A DNA stretch of 64,000 bases from Hyphomicrobium sp. 12-62-95 (GTDB lineage Bacteria > Pseudomonadota > Alphaproteobacteria > Rhizobiales > Hyphomicrobiaceae): the NCBI GenBank assembly GCA_002279935.1, contig NCCZ01000005.1, positions 1 to 64,000 on the forward strand, in the 5' to 3' direction. The notes beneath the pieces were generated by a model, which was not told where the DNA came from, ran no database searches, and saw only the letters and a list, made by a program, of their open reading frames with translations. Below, in pieces: positions 28,645-37,974 of this stretch (positions are counted from its first letter, which is position 1; each line of letters starts with the position of its first letter). A program made the position numbers and the translations under genes.

Positions 28645-29292
28645 ATGCATTTCTACCAGCACGAACGCGTTGCTCTATTCATCGATGGCGCGAACCTGTA
28701 CGCGACGTCGAAAGCATTGGGATTCGACATCGACTACAAGCGCTTGCTCACGCATTTCCGCGGTAAGTGCCATCTGGTTCGTGCCCTCTATTACACGGCC
28801 CTGGCTGAAGATCAGGAATATTCCTCGATCCGCCCGTTGATCGATTGGCTCGACTACAACGGCTTCACGATGGTCACTAAGCCGACCCGCGAATTCACCG
28901 ACGCCAGCGGCCGCCGCAAGATTAAAGGCAACATGGACATCGACCTAGCCGTGGATGCCATGCGCTTGGCCGATACCCTTGATCACATTGTCATTTTCTC
29001 AGGCGATGGCGATTTCCGCCCGCTCGTCGTGGCTTTGCAGCAGCGCGGCAAGCGCGTCAGCGTCGTCTCCACCCTCCAAACGCAGCAGCCCATGGTTGCC
29101 GACGAGCTGCGCCGCCAGTCCGACCAGTTCATCGATCTGGCCGATTTGGAAACAGTCATCGGCCGCGATCCGTCCGCACGGCCCGCTCGCGAGCCGCGCA
29201 CGTATCCCGCCGGACGCTCGCCGTCCGGCAGCGCTCCGGCCAGTCCGCGCGCGACCTTCCAGGATTATGACGTCTCCGAAGAAGAAGTGTAA
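28645..29292 (+). CDS. NYN-domain (LabA/DUF88-type) protein
   Basis: A predicted PIN-like ribonuclease of the NYN family. The N-terminus HERVALFIDGANLYATSK supplies the first acidic residue, and KGNMDIDLAVDAM and VIFSGDGDFRPLVVAL supply the remaining acidic cluster. VADELRRQSDQFIDLADL is also characteristic of the LabA/DUF88 group. The 215-residue length is normal, with a disordered Ser/Pro/Arg tail from about residue 170. Its RNA target is unknown. Confidence 0.88.
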   Translation: MHFYQHERVALFIDGANLYATSKALGFDIDYKRLLTHFRGKCHLVRALYYTALAEDQEYSSIRPLIDWLDYNGFTMVTKPTREFTDASGRRKIKGNMDIDLAVDAMRLADTLDHIVIFSGDGDFRPLVVALQQRGKRVSVVSTLQTQQPMVADELRRQSDQFIDLADLETVIGRDPSARPAREPRTYPAGRSPSGSAPASPRATFQDYDVSEEEV

Positions 29293-29309
29293 TTGATCTC
29301 TCGGCACCG

Positions 29310-29340
29310 CATGGCCGGCCGTGCTAAGCGGCCGGCCATG
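29310..29340. repeat. 12-bp perfect-stem hairpin at the NYN / UDG junction
   Basis: CATGGCCGGCCG (29310-29321) pairs perfectly with CGGCCGGCCATG (29329-29340) around a seven-base loop. It begins 18 bases after the NYN stop codon, contains both candidate ATG codons for the glycosylase gene, and lacks a following T-run. It may act as a terminator or processing hairpin, or it may reduce translation of the downstream gene. Confidence 0.6.
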
Positions 29341-30039
29341 CGACGCCCAGCAAAGACGAGCGGACTTCCCGGTCAATTCACCCCGGCTTCCGGATATCCG
29401 CCGGAAGCGCCCTGCAGCTGCAGGCGCTGTCCGCGGCTGGCCGGATTTCTTGATCTCCAGCGTGCCAGCGAACCGGAATGGTTCAACGCGCCCGTCCCGT
29501 CCTTCGGTCAGGAGGGCGCACGCCTCCTCGTCGTCGGCCTCGCCCCAGGACTGCGAGGCGCCAACCGCACCGGCCGCCCCTTCACCGGCGACTACGCAGG
29601 CGATCTGCTCTACAGCACGCTCCTGCGCTATCGCTTCGCTGCGGGAACCTACGCTGCTCACCCCTGCGACGGTCTCCAACTCGTGGACTGCATGATCACC
29701 AATGCGGTCCGCTGCGTCCCCCCGGAAAACAAGCCGACGAACGAAGAAATCGCCACCTGCCGGCCCTATTTCGCGGCCCGGCTCTCAGCTCTGCCCAACC
29801 TCCGTGCGATCCTCGCCCTCGGCCGCATCGCCCACGACCAGACCCTCGCCACGCTCGGCCTCAAGAAGTCTGCCTACCCCTTCGCCCATGGCGCACGCCA
29901 CGACATCGGTCCCACCCTCACCCTCTTCGACAGTTTCCACTGCTCGCGCTACAACACCAATACTGGCCGGCTGACCGAAGCGATGTTCCATGCCGTCTTC
30001 GACGCCATTCGCGCCGAGTTAGAACGCACTCGAATTTGA
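29338..30039 (+). CDS. family 5 uracil-DNA glycosylase-like protein
   Basis: A probable DNA repair glycosylase of the UDGb group. Three cysteines occur early (C26, C28, C31 in CSCRRC) and two later (C127, C142), enough for the 4Fe-4S cluster of families 4 and 5. Motif 1 is GLAPG (67-71), followed by GRPFTGDYAG. The C-terminal motif is SFHCSRYNTNTGRL with His202. Family members usually have Pro after that His, but here it is Cys. The start is uncertain: the ATG at 29338, an ATG at 29311 and a TTG at 29293 are all in frame, and the first two lie within a hairpin. Confidence 0.86.
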   Translation: MRRPAKTSGLPGQFTPASGYPPEAPCSCRRCPRLAGFLDLQRASEPEWFNAPVPSFGQEGARLLVVGLAPGLRGANRTGRPFTGDYAGDLLYSTLLRYRFAAGTYAAHPCDGLQLVDCMITNAVRCVPPENKPTNEEIATCRPYFAARLSALPNLRAILALGRIAHDQTLATLGLKKSAYPFAHGARHDIGPTLTLFDSFHCSRYNTNTGRLTEAMFHAVFDAIRAELERTRI

Positions 30040-30109
30040 TCCATGCCGCATTGTGTTCAGAGCAGTTCCGGCATGTTAGCTTCGCAGGAGCGAGACTGAG
30101 GAACCGAAC

Positions 30110-30547
30110 ATGAAACGTCACGAGCAGTCGGAACCGGTTGCCGATTTTGGCATCGCGCCTGAAAAGGTCGGACACGTCATCGTCAAGGCGCGCGAATACG
30201 GCGCCAAGGTCGGCGCCTGGAACGACACCACCGACGAAGGCGACGCCGAGGAAGATCCCGCCGCCATCCTCGAAGATTTTGCCGACGACCCCACGGCCGA
30301 GGAATTGGCCGGCTTCATCGGCGCATTGAACGACGATGAGCAAGCAGCCTTGGTCGCGCTGGCCTGGGTCGGCCGCGGCACCTTCGAAGCCGAAGAGTTC
30401 GACGAAGCAATCGAAACGGCGCGCTCTGAACGCGCCAACGCGACGTCCAAATATCTCCTCGGCATGCCGCTGCTCGCCGACTATCTCGAAGAGGGCCTTG
30501 AGAAGCTCGGTTACTCACCCGAAGAGATTGTCGGCGATATCATGTAA
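30110..30547 (+). CDS. DUF3775-type conserved protein
   Basis: A 145-residue, strongly acidic protein resembling DUF3775, a family frequent in alphaproteobacteria and without known function. The typical pieces are LNDDEQAALVALAWVGRGTF and YLLGMPLLADYLEEGLEKLG. GAGG sits eight bases before the ATG. It has no membrane segment or signal peptide. The gene is convergent with the peroxiredoxin-like gene, 12 bp apart. Confidence 0.8.
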   Translation: MKRHEQSEPVADFGIAPEKVGHVIVKAREYGAKVGAWNDTTDEGDAEEDPAAILEDFADDPTAEELAGFIGALNDDEQAALVALAWVGRGTFEAEEFDEAIETARSERANATSKYLLGMPLLADYLEEGLEKLGYSPEEIVGDIM

Positions 30548-30559
30548 CGCTCTGGCTCC

Positions 30560-31093
30560 CTACAGCATGGCCAGCAAATCGGCCGCATGCCGGTCCGGGG
30601 GGTGCACGGGAAAAATCGTACGCACGATCTGTCCGTCGCGGCACATCAGCGTCAGCCGCTTGAGAAACGTTTCTCCACCAGCCTCAAAGCGCGGCAATCG
30701 CAGCGCATCTGCCACCTTGAACTCCGCGTCGCTCAACAGCGGATACGTCAAGCCAGCCCGCCCCGCAAATTCCCGCTGCCACTCACGCGATTGCGTGCTG
30801 AGCCCCAGAATCTGAATACCGCGGGCTTGAAAATCCTCCAGAACCGACTGAAAGCCCAGCGCCTCCGGCGTTGAACCATGCGCACCCGGAATATGGTCCC
30901 ATCCTGGTGGATTGGCGGCCCCGGGCTTGCCGGTCCACGGATAGACGAAAACGATGCTGAGCCCACTCACCCGGGCCAACGACAGCCGGTCGCCCGTCGT
31001 CGTGGGCAGTTCGAAATCGGGCAACGGTGCGCCGGACACGAGATGGGCAGCACCTCCGTCGTCCACCGGAGCCGGATACGGCCAATCGCTCAT
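30560..31093 (-). CDS. peroxiredoxin-like (AhpC/TSA) protein lacking the active-site Cys
   Basis: A thioredoxin-fold protein of 177 residues with the AhpC/TSA layout LVSGAPLPDFELPTTTGDRL, VFVYPWTGKPG and PGWDHIPGAHGSTPEALG. In homologues as I know them the last piece carries the peroxidatic Cys (GCTPE) and a second Cys soon after. Here those positions are Ser74 and Ala78. Ser74 is encoded by TCA, two changes from any Cys codon, which argues against a sequencing error. Only one Cys, near residue 151, remains. The protein may have lost peroxidase activity and kept a binding role. Confidence 0.82.
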   Translation of the reverse strand: MSDWPYPAPVDDGGAAHLVSGAPLPDFELPTTTGDRLSLARVSGLSIVFVYPWTGKPGAANPPGWDHIPGAHGSTPEALGFQSVLEDFQARGIQILGLSTQSREWQREFAGRAGLTYPLLSDAEFKVADALRLPRFEAGGETFLKRLTLMCRDGQIVRTIFPVHPPDRHAADLLAML

Positions 31094-31175
31094 CGAGAAA
31101 AATCCTTGTCTCCCGGCGAGAACGCCGGTGGCTCACTGCGTCAGTCAGCATCCATCGGGTTCGGCGCCGCCGCCG

Positions 31176-31652
31176 TCAACCCTTCTCGCGCATGATCCGC
31201 GCCTTCTGCCGCTGCCAATCGCGCTTGGCCGCATCCTGGCGCTTGTCGGTGAGCTTCTTGCCTTCGGCCAGCGCGAGCTTGAGTTTCGCGATCCCGCGCG
31301 CATTGAAATACATTTCAACGGGCACGATCGTCATGCCCTTACGTTCGATAGCCTGGAAGATCTTGGCCAGTTCCGCTTTGCGCAACAGCAGACGCCGCTT
31401 CCGGCGCGGTTCGTGCTGAAAGAAGCGTCCAGCCTGCGTATATTCCGGAATGTAGGAATTGACGAGGTAGAGCCCGCCGTCCTCGAATGACGCGTAGCTC
31501 TCCCCAATATTCGATTGCCCTTTACGCAAAGATTTCACCTCGGTGCCGGTCAGCATGATGCCGGCCTCCCAGGTGTCGGTCAGAAAGAACTCGTGCCGGG
31601 CCTTCCGGTTTTCGGCGACGAGCTTGCGCTCATCATCCTTGGCAGCGGCCAT
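31176..31652 (-). CDS. smpB: SsrA-binding protein
   Basis: Binds tmRNA during trans-translation rescue of stalled ribosomes. The 158-residue protein has [20 protein letters not shown], the [13 protein letters not shown] segment and a C-terminal [19 protein letters not shown] tail. It lies 30 bp downstream of dapA on the same strand. The tmRNA gene itself was not seen in this window. Confidence 0.95.
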   Translation of the reverse strand: MAAAKDDERKLVAENRKARHEFFLTDTWEAGIMLTGTEVKSLRKGQSNIGESYASFEDGGLYLVNSYIPEYTQAGRFFQHEPRRKRRLLLRKAELAKIFQAIERKGMTIVPVEMYFNARGIAKLKLALAEGKKLTDKRQDAAKRDWQRQKARIMREKG

Positions 31653-31682
31653 GGCGTTATGATCCTTGCACGGTGCGTCGTA

Positions 31683-32573
31683 TCACTCGGCGGCCGCAGC
31701 CGTTAACAACCCGGCCTTCGCGAGCGCATCGTCCACACACTTGCGGGCACCGTCGGTGAGCGGAACCATCGGCAGCCGCATCTCGGCCGAACACAGCCCC
31801 AAACGCGACGCGGCATACTTCACCGGCCCCGGATTGGTCTCGCAGAACATCGCATCGTGCAGTGGCATCAGCCGGTCCTGCAGCGCCAGCGCCGCCTTGA
31901 AGTCTCCGCGCAAGCACGCGTTCTGGAACTCCGCGCACAGGCGCGGCGCGATATTCGACACCACCGAAATACACCCATGCCCGCCATGCGCCATAAATGC
32001 CAACGCAGTCGCGTCTTCGCCCGAGAACTGCAGGAAGTCCGGCCCCATGGCCGCACGCTGCTGCGACACCCGCGCCAGATTGGCCGTCGCATCCTTCACG
32101 CCCGCGATGTTCTTCAACTCGGACAACCGCGCCATCGTCGCCACCGACATATCCACGATCGAGCGAGGCGGGATATTGTAGATGAAGATCGGAATGTTCA
32201 CCGCGTCGTTGATCGCCTTGTAGTGCTGGTAGAGCCCCTCTTGCGTCGGCTTGTTGTAATAGGGCGTCACGATCAGCAACCCGGACGCCCCTGCCTTTTC
32301 GGCGTGCGTCGAAAGCTCGATGGCTTCGTCGGTTGCATTCGACCCCGTCCCCGCCATCACCGGCACCCGTCCACGCGCCGCCGCAATAGTGATTTCGATC
32401 ACCCGCTTGTGCTCGTCGTAGTCCAGTGTCGGGCTTTCCCCCGTTGTCCCCGTCGGCACCAGACCATGCGTGCCTTCCGTAATCTGCCAGTCGACGAATC
32501 GCGCCATGGCGTCCTCGTCGAGCTTGCCGTTCTTGAACGGTGTGATGAGCGCCGTCAGCGACCCCTTGAACAT
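31683..32573 (-). CDS. dapA: 4-hydroxy-tetrahydrodipicolinate synthase
   Basis: The first committed step of lysine and diaminopimelate synthesis: condenses pyruvate with aspartate semialdehyde. At 296 residues it has normal length. Key pieces are [14 protein letters not shown] (substrate loop), [16 protein letters not shown] (catalytic Tyr) and [15 protein letters not shown] (Schiff-base Lys). It is followed by smpB and is divergent from the transglycosylase, with 267 bp between the starts. Confidence 0.95.
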   Translation of the reverse strand: MFKGSLTALITPFKNGKLDEDAMARFVDWQITEGTHGLVPTGTTGESPTLDYDEHKRVIEITIAAARGRVPVMAGTGSNATDEAIELSTHAEKAGASGLLIVTPYYNKPTQEGLYQHYKAINDAVNIPIFIYNIPPRSIVDMSVATMARLSELKNIAGVKDATANLARVSQQRAAMGPDFLQFSGEDATALAFMAHGGHGCISVVSNIAPRLCAEFQNACLRGDFKAALALQDRLMPLHDAMFCETNPGPVKYAASRLGLCSAEMRLPMVPLTDGARKCVDDALAKAGLLTAAAAE

Positions 32574-32840
32574 GCCTCTATCCTGTCGTGCGTCGGGTCC
32601 AAGGCACCGCCTGGACGGGGTTTTCTGGAAATGGCCCGTGAATCTGGAAACGCCTGCGCTGCACCGTCTTCGCCTTGAAGAGGGCCAACCCGGTTGTTAC
32701 GTTGCCTGACAACGAGGAACCGCGGCATGCGTGGATTGCTGCCGGTTCGAGTGCCGCGACATTAGGCGGTCAAATGGACGGCCGCAAGGCGACAGCAACG
32801 GCAGCGGGCTCGCCCCGCCTGCGGCGGGAAAGGTCTCTCA

Positions 32841-35081
32841 TTGCGCTTATCTTTCAAGACATTGTGCCACGCCGTACTCTTCGGCGGGGTTGCCGCAGCC
32901 ACTCTCTACATGATCGGCGATCGCGCCGCAGCCAATCCTGCCGCGCCGCTAGCTGTGGCGAAGGCCCCCGCTGTCGAACGGCCCATCCTCCCCAGCCCCC
33001 ATAATCCCAGCCAAGACGAAGCGGCTCACACCGCGCGCTATGACAAGGCCATCGCACCTCTGCTTGCCACTAAGGTAACCGATCAGGATGCGGGCGCGCT
33101 TCGCGATGCGGTGAAGTCCTACAGCGCCGGCAAACCCGACGAAGGCGACCAGCACCGCGCGCGCATTGCCAATCCCGTCGCCGCCAAACTCGCCACCTGG
33201 CACCGCCTGCGCAGCGGCTTTGGCGCCGCGGCCGATTATCGGTCATTCCTTGATGCCAATCCCGCCTGGCCCGAGCGCCGTCTCCTCACCCAGCGCTATG
33301 AAGAAGCGCTGTTCATCGGCGGCGGCAGTTCAAAGGACATCCGCGCCGTCTTCGCCAAGGGCGGCCCCGACCATGGGGCGGGTTTCGCAGCACTCGCATC
33401 CTCCTATCTCGCCGAAGGCAAAACCGAAGAGGCGCGCACCTACGCCGTCAAGGTCTGGCGGGAGATGTCGCTGGCCGCCAAATTCGAGAAGCCATTTCTC
33501 GACCGGTTCGGTTCGATGTTGACGCTGGCCGATCACAAAGCCCGCCTCGACCGCCTCATCATCGACGACGTCCGCTGGAAAGATGATCGCAACAGCCGCT
33601 CCGCTGTCGCCAAGCGCGTCATCGCCCTCTTGCCCGAAGCCGAGCGCAAGCGCGCCGAAGCCCGCCTCGCCGTCTTCATGCAGCAAAAAGGCGCTCTGGG
33701 TCTTATCCAAGCTGCGCCCGCCAGCGATGGCGTCGATTGGGGCTTCACCTTCCACAAAATCCAGGCCCTGCGCCGCGCCGACAAGATCGACGAAGCCGCC
33801 AAGATGATGCTCACGGTCCCCACCGAGCCCGGCGCCGTCAACAATAACGACGAATGGTGGATCGAGCGCCGCACGCTGGCCTATGCGTCCCTGCGCAAAG
33901 GCAATCCCAAGCTCGCCTACGCAATCGTGCGCGATCCCGGCCCCCTCACCGTCAATCCCCTGAAGGACCAGTCCTTCATGGCCGGCTGGCTTGCACTGCG
34001 CTACCTGAAGGATGCAGCCAAAGCGAAGCCCCATTTCGACACCATGCAAAAAGCCGCCGACGGCCCCTTGAGCCGCGCCAAGGCCAACTATTGGGTGGGA
34101 CGCACCGCGGAAGCGCTGAAAGATAAAGCCGCGGCGACGGCCGCCTACAAAGAAGCGACCCTTGACCGCGACACCTTCCACGGCCTGCTCGCGATGCAGA
34201 AACTGGAACCCGGCCGCAAGAGTTTCCCCGTCACCCCACCTGCCGCCCCGACCCAGGATGAAATCGAAAAGTTCAACAGCCTCGACGCCGCCAAAGCCGT
34301 CGTCATTGCCCATAAGACCAAGCTCGACGTCTCCGTCAGCCGTGTCTTCCTCGTCCAACTTCGCTTCTATCTGAAGAGCGAAGCCGAACTCGCCATGATC
34401 GCCCATCTGGCCGAAGCCATCGGCGACACGCAATCCGCCGTCCGCACTGCCAAGTCAGGCATCGCCGACCGCAAAAACCTTTTCTACTACGCCTATCCCG
34501 TCCACCCCTTCCCGGCGTATTCCCCGCTCCGCAAACCGCCCGAAACAGCCTTCCTCCTCGGCATCGCGCGCCAGGAGACGGAGTTCAACTCGCTCACCGT
34601 ATCGGGCGCGGGTGCCAAGGGCCTGCTGCAGGTCATGACCATCACCGCCAAACACGTCTGCCAGGACTACAAGATCAAATGCGATATCAAGCGCCTGCTC
34701 TCTGATCCCGCCTACAATACGATGATGGGCTCCGCCTACATCGGTGACCGCATGCAGGACTTCACCGGCTCCTACATCCTCACCCTCGCCGGCTACAACG
34801 CCGGACCAGGCCGCGCCCGCCAGTGGATCCGCGAATTCGGCGACCCTCGCGATCCCAAGATCGACCCCATCGACTGGATCGAACGCATCCCGATCCAGGA
34901 GACCCGCGAGTACGTTGCCAAGGTCCTTGCGAATGTGCAGGTGTATCGCGCACGCCTTGGCGAACAAGACGTGGCCGTCCGCCTGGATAAGGATCTCATG
35001 CGGGCCCGCGTCGCTGGCGACGCGGTCGCGCCGCCTGTCGTCAAGCCGGACGAACGCGACGCCGCGGCCTCTGACGGCTGA
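32841..35081 (+). CDS. soluble lytic murein transglycosylase
   Basis: Cleaves peptidoglycan glycan strands to 1,6-anhydro products in the periplasm. The 746-residue protein starts at a TTG with GGAAAGG nine bases upstream. An N-terminal signal segment is present (TLCHAVLFGGVAAATLYM), then a long alpha-helical superhelix, then a C-terminal SLT domain (about 565-710). The SLT domain has the catalytic Glu in ARQETEFNSLTVSGAGAKGL and the motif LTLAGYNAGPGRARQW. It is Slt70-like in layout. Confidence 0.92.
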   Translation: MRLSFKTLCHAVLFGGVAAATLYMIGDRAAANPAAPLAVAKAPAVERPILPSPHNPSQDEAAHTARYDKAIAPLLATKVTDQDAGALRDAVKSYSAGKPDEGDQHRARIANPVAAKLATWHRLRSGFGAAADYRSFLDANPAWPERRLLTQRYEEALFIGGGSSKDIRAVFAKGGPDHGAGFAALASSYLAEGKTEEARTYAVKVWREMSLAAKFEKPFLDRFGSMLTLADHKARLDRLIIDDVRWKDDRNSRSAVAKRVIALLPEAERKRAEARLAVFMQQKGALGLIQAAPASDGVDWGFTFHKIQALRRADKIDEAAKMMLTVPTEPGAVNNNDEWWIERRTLAYASLRKGNPKLAYAIVRDPGPLTVNPLKDQSFMAGWLALRYLKDAAKAKPHFDTMQKAADGPLSRAKANYWVGRTAEALKDKAAATAAYKEATLDRDTFHGLLAMQKLEPGRKSFPVTPPAAPTQDEIEKFNSLDAAKAVVIAHKTKLDVSVSRVFLVQLRFYLKSEAELAMIAHLAEAIGDTQSAVRTAKSGIADRKNLFYYAYPVHPFPAYSPLRKPPETAFLLGIARQETEFNSLTVSGAGAKGLLQVMTITAKHVCQDYKIKCDIKRLLSDPAYNTMMGSAYIGDRMQDFTGSYILTLAGYNAGPGRARQWIREFGDPRDPKIDPIDWIERIPIQETREYVAKVLANVQVYRARLGEQDVAVRLDKDLMRARVAGDAVAPPVVKPDERDAAASDG

Positions 35082-35115
35082 TGGGATGTAAGAAGGCACG
35101 ATTGAGGAACAACAA

Positions 35116-36018
35116 ATGACAGCCGCGCCGCAGCGCTTCGACGAGATTTATTTCACACAGCGCAATGGTCTGAAGCTCTATGCGCGCCACTATCGCGCCC
35201 GTCATGCCTCACCGGAAAATGCCAGCCATCGCCTGCGGCCCGTTCTTTGCCTGGCCGGCCTTACCCGCAATAGCCGGGACTTCCACGAAATCGCTCTTGA
35301 ACTGTCAGGCGGGGGCCGCGCGCGCGATGTCTTCACCCTCGATAGCCGCGGCCGCGGCCTGTCGGGATACGATGCCGATTGGCGAAACTATACCGTTCCA
35401 GCCGAAATGCAGGACGCACTCGACTTCATGATCGCGCGCGGCTTGGAAGGCGCCGCCATCCTCGGCACCTCGCGCGGCGGCCTCATCGCCATGGTCATGG
35501 CCGCCGCCCAACCGAGCTTTCTAGGTCCCGTGATCCTCAACGACATCGGCCCCGTCATCGAGCGGGATGGCCTCTCGCGCATCGCGTCTTATGTTGGTCG
35601 CACACCGTTACCGCGCGATTGGAAAGAAGCCGCAGCCATGGTGCGCGATATGAACGCCAACGCGTTCACCGCCGTCGCGGAAGCCGAATGGGAGCCGATC
35701 GCCCGCCAACTCTTCAACGACCGGAACGGCCGCCCCGCTCCGGGCTACGACACCAAACTCGGACAGGCCTTCTCATCCATCGACGGCGCAATTCCCCCAT
35801 TGTGGGCCCAGTTCGATGCATTGAAGCGCACACCCGTCATGGTCATTCGCGGGCTCAATTCCGATCTCCTATCGGCGGCAACCGTCGACGCCATGCGCCA
35901 GCGCCACCCCGACCTCACCGAATTAGCCATCGCCGGCCAAGGGCACGCCCCCTGGCTGCGCGACAAGGCCTCCATCGACGAAGTGCGCCGTTTTCTCGAC
36001 CGCACGGACGCGAACTGA
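35116..36018 (+). CDS. alpha/beta hydrolase
   Basis: A 300-residue alpha/beta hydrolase. The nucleophile elbow is GTSRGGLIAM (Ser in GTSRGG), the oxyanion region is PVLCLAGLTRNSRDF, and the acid and His residues are likely in VIRGLNSDLLS and AIAGQGHAPWL. No signal peptide. Substrate unknown: esterase, lactonase or dehalogenase-like activity are all possible. It is 34 bp downstream of the transglycosylase gene. Confidence 0.87.
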   Translation: MTAAPQRFDEIYFTQRNGLKLYARHYRARHASPENASHRLRPVLCLAGLTRNSRDFHEIALELSGGGRARDVFTLDSRGRGLSGYDADWRNYTVPAEMQDALDFMIARGLEGAAILGTSRGGLIAMVMAAAQPSFLGPVILNDIGPVIERDGLSRIASYVGRTPLPRDWKEAAAMVRDMNANAFTAVAEAEWEPIARQLFNDRNGRPAPGYDTKLGQAFSSIDGAIPPLWAQFDALKRTPVMVIRGLNSDLLSAATVDAMRQRHPDLTELAIAGQGHAPWLRDKASIDEVRRFLDRTDAN

Positions 36019-36020
36019 AC

Positions 36021-37784
36021 TTAGCTGTCCTTGCTCGTCTCAACCTCGCCCCGGTCGACCCGGCGCGAAAACTCCGTCTGCCCGCCCGACGCCAGAATGC
36101 GGGCCTGCTCAACCCAATTTTCGCGCTCGATACGTCCCCGGAAGTCGAGTTGCGAGCTGACGCTGTCGATATCGGCCTTCGTCCAATTGGCAACCTGCTC
36201 GTATGACGTGATGCCAAGCGCGTTGAGACGCTTCTCGATCAGCACCCCGATACCGCGAATGCGTTTCAGATCATCGGTGCGGTCGCCCAGCGCGCTTCCC
36301 TCGCCACGCAATGCCTGCGAGCGAACGGACCTCAACCCAGCCATGTCGGTCCGCGCAGCAGCGGGTTCGGCAGGCTTCGCCGCCTTGTTCTCACGGATCG
36401 CATCGGCCAAACGTACGGGCCGGGCTTCCACCGTCTCCCCCGCATACCGCGCCAACACGCGGGCCTGCTCGATCCAATTGTCGAGACCCACACGTCCCGG
36501 ACGGCCAAGTGCGGCTTCGACGCGCTCGACATCGGCTGACGTCCACTGCGCGATGTCCGAGTAACGCGAAAAGCCCAAACCATAGAGGGCCTTTTCGGTG
36601 TCGGGATCGATCCCGATGATCCGCGTGAACCGGTCCGGCCCCGCGCTCATCTGCGCAGTCGCATTCGCCGCAGCACTGGCAGCCGCAGCGGCCATACCGA
36701 CGGTGGACGTCGTCGCCGCAATGCGCTGCCGGCGCGAATAATTCGTGTCCGACCCGCGCGCCAGAATATCGGCTTGCTCGATCCAGTTCTCTTGCTCGAT
36801 CCGCCCAACCAATCCGAGCGACTGGTTCATGCGCTGAACATCGTCAGAAGACCACGCGGCAATATCTGCGAACCGCCGCACGCCAAGGCCCGTCAACCGG
36901 TCTTCCAAGGCCTGATCAATGCCCCGAATGCGCTTCAAATCGTCGGCAAGCTCCGCCTGTGCAGCAGCCGTCTCGACGACCGGCACAACCGCCGCCGGAA
37001 CGTCGGCGACAGGCTGTTCGGCGGGTGCCGCCGGTTCCACTGGATCGGCTGGAACGATGGCCAAGTCCGCGACAGGCGCGTCAGCAATTTCGTTTGCAGG
37101 CTCCGGCGACACGGCCTCAAGCACCACGACTTCGGGTTCAGCGACGGGTTCAGGATCAGCCTCTGGTGCCGAACCCGCTTCGGGCTCAGGCTCTGGTTCC
37201 GCCTCAAGCGCCCGGGCGGCGGCTTCCGCTTCGGCGGCAGCCCGCGCGGCGGCTGCAGCAGCGGCCACCGCCGCATAGCTGGCCATTTGCGGCGCGCCCA
37301 TCATGGAGGAAGGAACGCTCTTCTCACGCACGACGACAGGCTCAGGCTCGACAGCAGGCTCCGGCGCCACGGCAACCGGCTCAATCACGGGATCAGGCAG
37401 CTGCACAACCAGCGGCTCCGGCACCTGGACGGGCTCGGGCTGGCGCGGTGGTGCTTTGATAATTTCGATGTCCGCCGTCCCGCTATCGCGCAACGAGCGC
37501 TCGACGGACGGAACCACAACCGGACGCGGCCGGACTTCGACCACCGGCTCGCCAACAGGCGCTACAGCCTGAGGCGCGGATGGCTTACCCGTCAGCGCCG
37601 TTTCGAACCGTCCCGCTTCCACCGGCAAAGCTTTGCGAAGCGGCGCTTGAGCCGGAACCTCGACGGGGATGGGAAGCGCCGGCTGCGGCGTGTAAAGCGC
37701 ACGGCGTAAAATGCAACCGACCATACAGCCGGCAAGATAGGCCGACAACAAAAGCAGGAAAATCTGCAGGGCAAGCATAATCAT
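36021..37784 (-). CDS. membrane-anchored protein with three helix-hairpin-helix repeats
   Basis: The 587-residue protein starts with one transmembrane segment (MLALQIFLLLLSAYLAGCMV). A long Pro/Glu/Ala-rich disordered region then runs to about residue 280. Three copies of a roughly 65-residue helix-hairpin-helix domain follow (roughly 280-345, 385-450 and 500-570). Each repeat has the form KRIRGI...LG..R..DIA.W and ends R.E.ENWIEQA.ILA. Database entries of this kind are sometimes mislabelled as ribosomal L21 or NADH dehydrogenase. DNA binding or protein oligomerisation are both possible. It precedes a very small membrane-protein gene and the OmpA-family gene on the same strand. Confidence 0.8.
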   Translation of the reverse strand: MIMLALQIFLLLLSAYLAGCMVGCILRRALYTPQPALPIPVEVPAQAPLRKALPVEAGRFETALTGKPSAPQAVAPVGEPVVEVRPRPVVVPSVERSLRDSGTADIEIIKAPPRQPEPVQVPEPLVVQLPDPVIEPVAVAPEPAVEPEPVVVREKSVPSSMMGAPQMASYAAVAAAAAAARAAAEAEAAARALEAEPEPEPEAGSAPEADPEPVAEPEVVVLEAVSPEPANEIADAPVADLAIVPADPVEPAAPAEQPVADVPAAVVPVVETAAAQAELADDLKRIRGIDQALEDRLTGLGVRRFADIAAWSSDDVQRMNQSLGLVGRIEQENWIEQADILARGSDTNYSRRQRIAATTSTVGMAAAAASAAANATAQMSAGPDRFTRIIGIDPDTEKALYGLGFSRYSDIAQWTSADVERVEAALGRPGRVGLDNWIEQARVLARYAGETVEARPVRLADAIRENKAAKPAEPAAARTDMAGLRSVRSQALRGEGSALGDRTDDLKRIRGIGVLIEKRLNALGITSYEQVANWTKADIDSVSSQLDFRGRIERENWVEQARILASGGQTEFSRRVDRGEVETSKDS

Positions 37785-37831
37785 CAGGACTGAACTCCCT
37801 TAAGCCTCGGCGACGTTCGGCGAAACCGGCG

Positions 37832-37930
37832 TCACTCCTCTGGCTCCCCGCATGAGACCCATCCGGCAAAGATTCCGAACGCGAATGCGCCGGCCACATA
37901 CCAGATCAGCTTAATCAGCAGATAATCCAT
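37832..37930 (-). CDS. very small conserved membrane protein (32 aa)
   Basis: Encodes MDYLLIKLIWYVAGAFAFGI, then a short FAGWVSCGEPEE tail, a single-span microprotein. GGGGAG lies seven bases before the ATG, a strong ribosome binding site. It sits between the OmpA-like gene (44 bp) and the helix-hairpin-helix gene (47 bp) on one strand, suggesting a three-gene transcript. I believe similar short proteins recur at this position in Hyphomicrobiales; the function is unknown. Confidence 0.65.
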   Translation of the reverse strand: MDYLLIKLIWYVAGAFAFGIFAGWVSCGEPEE

Positions 37931-37974
37931 GTCCGCTCCCCAGCGATGACCCCACGTTCGTGGCGCCCGCGCCC

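Noticed and set aside
36774..37709. Long open frames opposite the helix-hairpin-helix gene
   Set aside because: They mirror Pro/Glu/Ala-rich codons and have repetitive, non-protein-like composition.
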